Positions 14,713 through 19,787 of a DNA stretch of 19,787 bases are shown in pieces. The position numbers were made by a program, and so were the translations under genes. Under the pieces are notes generated by a model, which was not told the DNA's origin, ran no database searches, and saw only the letters and a list, made by a program, of their open reading frames with translations. The stretch is from Hyphomicrobiales bacterium (GTDB lineage: Bacteria; Pseudomonadota; Alphaproteobacteria; Rhizobiales; Aestuariivirgaceae): NCBI GenBank assembly GCA_023266715.1, contig JAHFPK010000020.1, positions 1 to 19,787 of the forward strand, given 5' to 3'. Each line of letters opens with the position of its first letter. The stretch's first letter is position 1.

Positions 14713-15018
14713 CTAATCTGCCCAGATATAATAGAGTGCGGTTTCGTCCACTTCGGTGGACAGAAACATGAGCTTTGAGGTCTTTGGCGCAGGGCCTGAC
14801 AACCGCTCTCCTGATGCCATGCCGTAGGAGGCACCATGCCATGGGCAGACGAAATGTCCATCTTTGCATTCCAGCGGTCCGCCGAAGTGAAGGCATATAT
14901 TGGCTGCGGCGCGGTAGGAATTGCCGGCTCGATAGATATGAACTTCACGTCCGAAGAATGGAACCAGAATGCTCCCTTCGAGCGGAACATCAGACAGGTC
15001 GCAGAGTTTATGTTTCAT
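14713..15018 (-). CDS. Rieske [2Fe-2S] ferredoxin-type protein
   Basis: 101 residues, a single Rieske domain. Cluster ligands are C42-x-H44 (CLH) and C58-x-x-H61 (CPWH), the standard CxH-x13-CxxH spacing, with GGPLE and HGASYG around them. The size matches soluble Rieske ferredoxins that feed electrons to oxygenases or reductases, but no oxygenase or ferredoxin reductase is encoded in this window. AAGGTGA lies 6 nt ahead of ATG 15018. It is the first gene of a two-gene unit with the GST and is divergent from a MarR regulator. Expression is probably controlled by MarR at the dyad in its promoter spacer. Confidence 0.92.
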   Translation of the reverse strand: MKHKLCDLSDVPLEGSILVPFFGREVHIYRAGNSYRAAANICLHFGGPLECKDGHFVCPWHGASYGMASGERLSGPAPKTSKLMFLSTEVDETALYYIWAD

Positions 15019-15048
15019 AAGTCACCTTCTTTTATATGCATCTGTATT

Positions 15049-15077
15049 TAAATACATGCATTTGCATATATTGTCAA
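15049..15077 (-). promoter_or_regulatory. Promoter of the Rieske-GST unit with MarR-type operator
   Basis: Minus-strand -35 TTGACA (15072-15077, perfect), 17-bp spacer, -10 TATTTA (15049-15054, moderate). The spacer contains the dyad ATGCA-tt-TGCAT (15056-15067). A second palindrome, TGTATTTAAATACA (15043-15056), covers the -10 and likely start point. The arrangement suits repression by the adjacent MarR protein. Confidence 0.5.
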
Positions 15078-15079
15078 GA

Positions 15080-15108
15080 TTGATGCATATGCATGAATCA
15101 TGTATATT
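15080..15108 (+). promoter_or_regulatory. Promoter of the marR gene with MarR-type operator
   Basis: -35 TTGATG (15080-15085), 17-bp spacer and -10 TATATT (15103-15108). Transcription would begin at or just before the ATG at 15116, giving a leaderless message, which fits the absence of a ribosome site. The perfect palindrome ATGCATATGCAT (15083-15094) overlaps the -35, consistent with autorepression. It has the same ATGCA-N2-TGCAT pattern as the dyad in the divergent promoter. Confidence 0.5.
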
Positions 15109-15115
15109 TGGCGTC

Positions 15116-15565
15116 ATGAGCAGGATTGACCCCACCGAAAGCACCGTGAACGCCTGGGCTCGCCTTATTCGGGCACAGACCAAGGTCCTCGACGCAGTCG
15201 AGGAGGATCTTAAGGCGGCTGGATTCCCGCCGCTTGCGTGGTATGATGTGCTGCTTGAACTGCGCCGCGCCGATGGCGCGGGCATGAGGCCCATGGAGCT
15301 CCAGGCGCAATTGCTGCTTGCCCAGCACAACGTGTCTCGCCTCATTGACCGTATGGATGCGAAAAATCTTGTCAGGAAGAAGCGGGCTAGCAACGATGGG
15401 CGCGGCCAACTCGTGGAGATGACCGAGGCAGGCCGAGATTTGCTGCGAAGGATGTGGCCTGTTTATCGCCGTGCGATCCAGCGCCACATGGGGTCAAAAC
15501 TGGACACCAGCGAAACGGAACGTCTTGCAGAACTTCTCGGAAAGCTACTGGATCACGGCTCCTGA
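15116..15565 (+). CDS. MarR-family transcriptional regulator
   Basis: 149 residues, typical for MarR. A winged helix-turn-helix lies in the middle (MRPMELQAQLLLAQHNVSRLIDRMDAKNLVRKKRASNDGRGQLVEMTEAG), flanked by dimerisation helices at both ends. The frame is open upstream to 14969 across the promoter region, but family similarity begins at MSRIDPTEST, so I start at ATG 15116. It is divergent from the Rieske-GST unit with a 97-bp spacer containing two ATGCA-N2-TGCAT dyads. It presumably represses both directions until a small, perhaps aromatic, ligand or an oxidant binds. No conserved redox Cys is seen in the protein. Confidence 0.91.
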   Translation: MSRIDPTESTVNAWARLIRAQTKVLDAVEEDLKAAGFPPLAWYDVLLELRRADGAGMRPMELQAQLLLAQHNVSRLIDRMDAKNLVRKKRASNDGRGQLVEMTEAGRDLLRRMWPVYRRAIQRHMGSKLDTSETERLAELLGKLLDHGS

Positions 15566-15582
15566 GAGGGCCGATGTTCGGA

Positions 15583-16470
15583 TTATGCTGCTTTCAGAAC
15601 CCTCTGGGCCGTGATTCCGATTTCGGCAGGTGTTGGCGCAATAGCAACGCCGACTTCGCGCAGGATTTCGACCTTCTCCGAGGCGCTTTCGCCGAAGGCT
15701 GAAATGATCGCACCCGCATGGCCCATCTTGCGGCCCTTGGGGGCCGACAGGCCCGCGACATAGGCGATGACAGGCTTTTTCATATGATCCCTGATATATT
15801 CGGCGGCTTCGGCTTCCTGGGGTCCGCCGATTTCACCGATCATGACTACCGCATGGGTTTCGGGATCAGCTTCGAAGAGTTCGAGAATGTCTTTGAAGGA
15901 CGACCCGTTGATGGGGTCGCCACCAATGCCGACGCTGGTTGAAACGCCGATGCCCAGCTCCTTCATCTGGGCTGCGGCTTCGTAGCCGAGTGTGCCTGAG
16001 CGGCCGACGATGCCGACGTGGCCGGAGAGATAGATATTGCCGGGCATAATGCCGAGGAGGGCCTTACTCGGTGAAATGATACCGGCGCAGTTTGGGCCAA
16101 TGAGGCACATGCGGTTTTCGGCGCGGTAGCGGCGCATGTAGCGCTTCACCTTGATCATGTCCTGGGCGGGAATGCCGTCAGTGATGGCGACACAGGTGCG
16201 GATGCCAGCGTCTGCCGCTTCCATAATGGAGTCAGCCGCGAAGGGCGGCGGTACAAAAACGATGGTGGCGGTCGCTCCGGTTTTTTCAACGGCTTCCTTC
16301 ATGGTGTCGAAAACGGGAACGCCGTGTTCGGATGCGCCGCCCTTGCCGGGGGTCATGCCACCCACGACGTTGGTTCCGTAATCCATCATTTCCTTGGCGT
16401 GGAAGGAGCCGATTTTTCCGGTGATGCCCTGGACCAGAACGGCGGTTTTACGATCAAGGAGAATGGTCAT
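15583..16470 (-). CDS. mtkB: Malate-CoA ligase (malate thiokinase) subunit alpha
   Basis: 295 residues, SucD-like fold. CoA-binding Rossmann block VLVQGITGKIGSFHAKEM, then GPNCAGIISP, GRSGTLGYEAA, GIGGDPINGSSF and the phosphohistidine loop MGHAGAII (His251). With MtkA it converts malate, CoA and ATP to malyl-CoA, ADP and phosphate in the serine cycle. Similarity to remembered methylotroph MtkB (VPVFDTMKEAVEKTGA, TDGIPAQDM, PKGRKMGHAG) and the sgaA neighbour favour malate over succinate as substrate. The ATGA overlap with mtkA (4 bp) shows tight coupling. It is the last gene of the operon, 17 bp from the convergent marR stop, and no malyl-CoA lyase gene follows. Confidence 0.92.
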   Translation of the reverse strand: MTILLDRKTAVLVQGITGKIGSFHAKEMMDYGTNVVGGMTPGKGGASEHGVPVFDTMKEAVEKTGATATIVFVPPPFAADSIMEAADAGIRTCVAITDGIPAQDMIKVKRYMRRYRAENRMCLIGPNCAGIISPSKALLGIMPGNIYLSGHVGIVGRSGTLGYEAAAQMKELGIGVSTSVGIGGDPINGSSFKDILELFEADPETHAVVMIGEIGGPQEAEAAEYIRDHMKKPVIAYVAGLSAPKGRKMGHAGAIISAFGESASEKVEILREVGVAIAPTPAEIGITAQRVLKAA

Positions 16471-17663
16471 GCGTTCACCACTTTCAGATTTGCGGTCTTG
16501 TCATTTTTCCACGCGGCAACGGCGCGTTGGGCGGCCTCTGCAAGCGTGTTGGCGCGAATGATGGGAAGACCTGAACGGGCGAGAATCTTGCGGCCTTCTT
16601 CGACATGGGTTCCGGCGAGACGCACGATGACGGGAACTTTCACCGGATTTTTTTCAAGCGCCTGCACCACGCCTTCCGCCACCCAATCGCAACGGTTGAT
16701 GCCAGCAAATATATTGACGAGGATGGCTTCAACATTTGCGTCGGAAGTTACAAGCTTGAAGGCCTTGGCCACGCGCTCCGGCGTGGCGCCGCCACCGATA
16801 TCGAGGAAGTTCGCGGGCTCGCCGCCCGCCAGCTTGATCATATCCATGGTGGCCATGGCGAGGCCTGCACCGTTCACGATGCAACCGATATTGCCGCTGA
16901 GGCCCACATAGGAGAGGCCACGATCATTGGCGCGGGTTTCGCGCGCATCTTCCTGGGACTTGTCGCGGAGTTCGGCGATTGCGGGATGGCGGAACAGGGC
17001 ATTGTCATCAAAGGTCATCTTGGCATCGAGCGCCATGACGGTACCATCTTCGGTGACGATGAGCGGATTGATTTCCACCATGGTGGCATCGAGTTCTTCA
17101 AAGGCGCGGTAACAACCGAGAATGGTTGAGACTGCCTGCTGGATTTGCGCGGGGGCGAGGCCCAGCGCAAAGGCGAGTTCGCGGGCCTGGAAGGCCTGCA
17201 TGCCAACGGCGGGTTCAACGCTGATGCGCACGATGGAGTCGGGTTGCTCTTCGGCAATATCTTCAATTTCCATGCCGCCTGCTGCGGAGGCAACAACCAT
17301 GACGCGCTCTGATTTGCGATCGAGCACGAAGCCCAAATAGAGTTCGCGGGCGATGGCCACGCCGCCTTCGACGTAGAGGCGATAGACGAATTTGCCAGCG
17401 GGGCCGGACTGGTGCGTGACCAGTTTCTTGCCAAGCAAATCGTCAGCAGCATCAAGCACTTCATCTTCATTGCGGCAGAGCTTTACACCACCGGCCTTGC
17501 CGCGGCCTCCGGTGTGAACCTGGGCCTTCACTACCCAGAGCTTGCCGCCAATTTCGCGGGCTCTATAGGCCGCTTGCTCAGGGCTATAGGCCAGCGCGCC
17601 CTTGGGAATAGGAACGCCGAACTTGGCGAGGATTTCCTTGGCCTGGTACTCGTGAATGTCCAT
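16467..17663 (-). CDS. mtkA: Malate-CoA ligase (malate thiokinase) subunit beta
   Basis: 398 residues, ATP-grasp plus CoA-ligase domain as in SucC. It begins MDIHEYQAKEILAKFGV. Nucleotide-binding block WVVKAQVHTGGRGKAGGVKL (43-62), then VEINPLIVTEDG, ALDAKMTFDDNALFRHP, NIGCIVNGAGLAMATMD, LDIGGGATPERV and ILVNIFAGINRCDWVAEG. It supplies the ATP-grasp half of the malyl-CoA-forming enzyme. The alternative, succinyl-CoA synthetase beta, is less likely given the pairing with sgaA and close resemblance to known MtkA. It starts 2 bp after the sgaA stop with GAAAGGC as ribosome site and overlaps mtkB by 4 bp. Confidence 0.93.
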   Translation of the reverse strand: MDIHEYQAKEILAKFGVPIPKGALAYSPEQAAYRAREIGGKLWVVKAQVHTGGRGKAGGVKLCRNEDEVLDAADDLLGKKLVTHQSGPAGKFVYRLYVEGGVAIARELYLGFVLDRKSERVMVVASAAGGMEIEDIAEEQPDSIVRISVEPAVGMQAFQARELAFALGLAPAQIQQAVSTILGCYRAFEELDATMVEINPLIVTEDGTVMALDAKMTFDDNALFRHPAIAELRDKSQEDARETRANDRGLSYVGLSGNIGCIVNGAGLAMATMDMIKLAGGEPANFLDIGGGATPERVAKAFKLVTSDANVEAILVNIFAGINRCDWVAEGVVQALEKNPVKVPVIVRLAGTHVEEGRKILARSGLPIIRANTLAEAAQRAVAAWKNDKTANLKVVNA

Positions 17664-17665
17664 GA

Positions 17666-18859
17666 TCAGGCGGCCTTTCTCAGGGCCGCTGCGGCACCGG
17701 TTTCGCGGTAATATTCTTCGGCAGCGGCGACACCAGAACCGGCTTCAACGGGAATGCCCAAATCGCGCATGGCCATTTCGCTACCTGCTAGTGCCATCAT
17801 GCACATGATTTCATTGAGATCACCCAAATGGCCGATGCGGAAGACGCGGCCTGCCACCTTGTTGAGGCCTACACCGAGGGAAAGATTGTAGCGGTTATAG
17901 GCGTGCTTGACGAGTGCGGCACTGTCGAAACCTTCCGGGATGACGATGGCGCTCACCGTATCGGAATGCCATTTCGGCGCTTTGGCGCAGAGTGAAAGAC
18001 CCCAGGCGGCGACAGCACGGCGCACACCTTCTGCCAGGCGGTAATGTCTTGCAAAAACATTCTCAAGGCCTTCAGCAAGAAGAAGATCGATGGAGGCCCT
18101 CAGCGCACGGAGCATGTGGGTTGGCGGGGTGTAGGGGAAGAACCCGTCCTTGTTGGTCTTGATCATGTCTTCGAAATCGAAATAGCTGCGGCGCAGGCCA
18201 GCAGCTTTGCGCGCGGCGAGTGCCTTCTGTGACACACCGACAATCGCCAGGCCCACGGGCATCATGAAACCCTTTTGCGAACCCGAGACACAAACATCGA
18301 CGCCCCATTCATCCATGCGGAAATCAATGGAAGCGAGTGAACTCACGGCGTCAACGAAGAGCAGGGCGGGGTGGCCAGCGTCGTTCAGGGCATGGCGGAC
18401 GGCGGCCACATCGCTCACGACGCCGGTTGCGGTTTCATTGTGGGTGACGAGCACGGCCTTGTACGCATGGGTCTTGTCGGCTTTGAGTTTTTCGGCGAAG
18501 ATTTCAACGGGAACACCTTCGCCCCAAGGCACATCGACAACATCGACATCCAGCCCGTGGCGAGCGCACATGTCGGCCCAGAGCAGGGAGAACTGGCCGA
18601 AGCGGGCGATCAGAACTTTGTCGCCGGGCGACAAGGTGTTGGTCATGGCCGCCTCCCAGCCGCCTGAACCGGAAGATGGGAACAGAAATACTTGCCCGTC
18701 ACGGGTTTTAAAAATTTTCCTCAGATCTTCGAACAGGGGGAGCGTAAAAGCTGGAAGATCGGGCGCGCGTTGGTCCTCCATGGCGATATCCAAGGCAAGG
18801 CGTACGGCCTGGGGCACATTGGTTGGCCCCGGAATAAACAGTCCCCTGATGCCCGGCAT
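17666..18859 (-). CDS. sgaA: Serine-glyoxylate aminotransferase
   Basis: 397 residues, class V PLP-dependent aminotransferase. It moves the amino group from serine to glyoxylate, giving hydroxypyruvate and glycine, a defining step of the serine cycle. Visible blocks: FIPGPTNVP, FPSSGSGGWEAAMTNTL, ARFGQFSLLW, VTHNETATGV, LLFVDAVSSLAS, the PLP lysine in SGSQKGFMMP (Lys196), FPYTPPTHMLRALR and VFRIGHLGDLNE. The frame stays open to 18961, but ATG 18859 has a strong GGGAGG site 6 nt upstream and fits the family N-terminus. First gene of sgaA-mtkA-mtkB; the divergent regulator is 190 bp away. hprA, gckA and mtdA, neighbours in classic methylotrophs, are absent here. Confidence 0.95.
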   Translation of the reverse strand: MPGIRGLFIPGPTNVPQAVRLALDIAMEDQRAPDLPAFTLPLFEDLRKIFKTRDGQVFLFPSSGSGGWEAAMTNTLSPGDKVLIARFGQFSLLWADMCARHGLDVDVVDVPWGEGVPVEIFAEKLKADKTHAYKAVLVTHNETATGVVSDVAAVRHALNDAGHPALLFVDAVSSLASIDFRMDEWGVDVCVSGSQKGFMMPVGLAIVGVSQKALAARKAAGLRRSYFDFEDMIKTNKDGFFPYTPPTHMLRALRASIDLLLAEGLENVFARHYRLAEGVRRAVAAWGLSLCAKAPKWHSDTVSAIVIPEGFDSAALVKHAYNRYNLSLGVGLNKVAGRVFRIGHLGDLNEIMCMMALAGSEMAMRDLGIPVEAGSGVAAAEEYYRETGAAAALRKAA

Positions 18860-18916
18860 GGTATCCTCCCTGAAGTATTCCGGTTCATTCCGGACTCGTG
18901 GGGCCGAATATGAACG

Positions 18917-19039
18917 GGTAGGTAAAATACCGAAACACTCGGAACACTGGCCTTTTGGCATCCATAGGTGTAGGTAATTTCCTATTCTTTTAGGTCGAAA
19001 ACTAAATACACTCTTGTTTGTTCCTACCCATTAGGGTAG
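18917..19039. promoter_or_regulatory. Three dyads in the sgaA / response-regulator spacer
   Basis: Three inverted repeats with related TAGGTA/GGGTAG half-sites. They are GGTA-aaa-TACC at 18921-18931 (preceded by another GGTA), TAGGTAATTTCCTA at 18971-18984 and CTACCC-atta-GGGTAG at 19024-19039. Their centres are about 52 and 54 bp apart, near five helical turns each. The last ends 9 bp before the regulator ATG (19049), within a weak promoter-like pair (TTGTTT 19014-19019, TAGAGT 19037-19042). The LuxR-type regulator is the obvious candidate binder; that is inference. Confidence 0.45.
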
Positions 19040-19048
19040 AGTATTGTG

Positions 19049-19696
19049 ATGGTTACCCCCATTGAGCTAATTCTTGCGGACCCAAATCCCCTGATGTTAC
19101 AGGCTCTTGCGGAAATTTTTGATCAGGACCGGCGCTTCAGCCTGATTGCTTCTTCCAAGACAGCGGAGGGGTTTCTCGAAGCCTGTCTTAGGGTGCCTGT
19201 GCCGCTGGGGGTGATCGACTGGTCGCTGCCCTTGCTTGGGGCCGAGCGCTTACTGGCGATTTTGCGCGACAGGCCAAAACCGCCGCGCATCGTGATCTAT
19301 GCCTCCTCCAACGATCCTGACATTCCGCGCCGGGCCATGGCGGCGGGAGCAGCGGGCTTCTGCACGCGCGATACGTCGCCGGAACAATTGCTCGATATCG
19401 TGGCAGCAGTGGCGGCAGGCCGCATGGTGTTCCCTTTCCTCGATGTGCGGGCGCTCAAGCGGGATCCGCGCGAGGAGCTTACCGACCGGGAGAAAACAAT
19501 GCTGTCAGCATTGGCGCGGGGACGTACCAACAACGAGCTGGCGAAGGAGCTTGGAATTTCCATCAACACGGTGAAATTCCACCTGCGTAACCTCTATGAA
19601 AAACTCGGATTCAAGAATCGCTCGCAGGCCATCGCTTTCTACTATTCGCAAGGTGCGGAAAGTGATCAGATCAACCTGAGTTCATCCGCTCACTGA
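19049..19696 (+). CDS. Orphan NarL/FixJ-type response regulator (LuxR HTH), atypical receiver
   Basis: 215 residues. An N-terminal receiver-like domain (5-125) and a C-terminal LuxR/GerE helix-turn-helix (about 144-196: LTDREKTMLSALARGRTNNELAKELGISINTVKFHLRNLYEKL). The phosphoacceptor position is kept (Asp57 in GVIDWSLP). The acidic pair is reduced (ADPNPL where NarL types have ADDHPL). The conserved Lys appears as Arg107 (GFCTRDTS), and the switch Thr/Ser region reads IYASSN. No histidine kinase lies in the window. GTG 19046 and ATG 19049 are both in frame with no clear ribosome site; I chose the ATG. Position opposite sgaA-mtkAB suggests it controls that operon, unlike the LysR-type QscR of Methylobacterium. 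Confidence 0.88.
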   Translation: MVTPIELILADPNPLMLQALAEIFDQDRRFSLIASSKTAEGFLEACLRVPVPLGVIDWSLPLLGAERLLAILRDRPKPPRIVIYASSNDPDIPRRAMAAGAAGFCTRDTSPEQLLDIVAAVAAGRMVFPFLDVRALKRDPREELTDREKTMLSALARGRTNNELAKELGISINTVKFHLRNLYEKLGFKNRSQAIAFYYSQGAESDQINLSSSAH

Positions 19697-19787
19697 CAAA
19701 TTCTACATGCAACAATTGTCGCACGGGGATTGCAGTGCATCGCAACTTGCGACTAGTTTGTGGCCAACGCAGCATAGATCAAAGGAT

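Noticed and set aside
14712..14990. N-terminal extension of the GST frame
   Set aside because: It overlaps the Rieske gene on the same strand in another frame. The GST domain begins at 14711.
14969..15115. Longer N-terminus for the MarR protein
   Set aside because: It would translate the divergent promoter region and part of the Rieske gene, and family similarity begins at 15116.
18860..18961. 34-residue N-terminal extension of sgaA
   Set aside because: ATG 18859 has a near-ideal ribosome site and matches the start of known SgaA, while the extension resembles nothing.
18207..18977. 256-codon open frame on the plus strand
   Set aside because: It is antisense to sgaA, whose family blocks are continuous, and has no recognisable motif.
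1..19787. Insertion sequence, phage genes, CRISPR array, tRNA or rRNA
   Set aside because: No transposase or phage protein, no regularly spaced direct repeats and no tRNA or rRNA sequence could be recognised. Essentially all of the window is explained by ordinary genes and short spacers.

Overview
The window looks like the chromosome of an alphaproteobacterium, probably of the order Hyphomicrobiales. Three things suggest this: the protein types (malate thiokinase and serine-glyoxylate aminotransferase of the serine cycle, Rbs-type and Pot-type ABC importers), a tgt gene very close to alphaproteobacterial versions, and interspersed palindromic repeats with CCTCAnnnTGAGG cores of the kind common in rhizobial genomes. 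The window is densely coding. I see no insertion sequence, prophage, tRNA, rRNA or CRISPR array, and no gene-free stretch longer than about 240 bases.

Layout. (1) 2-781, +: 3' part of tgt (tRNA-guanine transglycosylase), with a strikingly degenerate zinc site. It is followed by a pair of inverted REP-like repeats (862-960). (2) 999-3078, -: a LacI-family repressor and an SDR epimerase/dehydratase, divergent from a ribose-type sugar importer (binding protein, double ATPase, permease; 3319-7004, +). The divergent spacer holds a good promoter and two operator-like repeats. A hairpin and a second palindromic repeat separate the binding protein from the ATPase. (3) 7047-8636, +: ArsR regulator, SRPBCC/AHSA1 protein, GFA-fold zinc protein and DUF1761 membrane protein, with a palindrome over the ArsR start codon. 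(4) 8638-12585, -: a PotFGHI/PotABCD-like importer (binding protein, ATPase, two permeases), divergent from an 8-oxoguanine-deaminase-like amidohydrolase (12723-14066, +). (5) 14013-15018, -: a GST and a Rieske ferredoxin, divergent from a MarR regulator (15116-15565, +). Two identical-type dyads (ATGCA-N2-TGCAT) each sit on one of the two promoters. (6) 15583-18859, -: mtkB, mtkA and sgaA (serine-cycle / glyoxylate metabolism), divergent from an orphan NarL/FixJ-type regulator with an atypical receiver domain (19049-19696, +). The spacer carries three dyads about 52-54 bp apart. The last 90 bases (19697-19787) show nothing I can assign.

How the genes work together. The window is a row of small self-contained regulator-plus-target modules (LacI/sugar import, ArsR/SRPBCC, Pot importer/deaminase, MarR/Rieske-GST, response regulator/serine cycle). 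SgaA makes hydroxypyruvate and glycine from serine and glyoxylate. MtkAB activates malate to malyl-CoA, which malyl-CoA lyase (not in the window) would split to acetyl-CoA and glyoxylate. No hprA, gckA, ppc or mcl lies beside them, so this is a partial serine-cycle locus.

The items most worth a second look are the Tgt lacking three of four zinc ligands, the MarR-Rieske-GST module with its double operator, and the orphan regulator with phased dyads upstream of sgaA-mtkAB.
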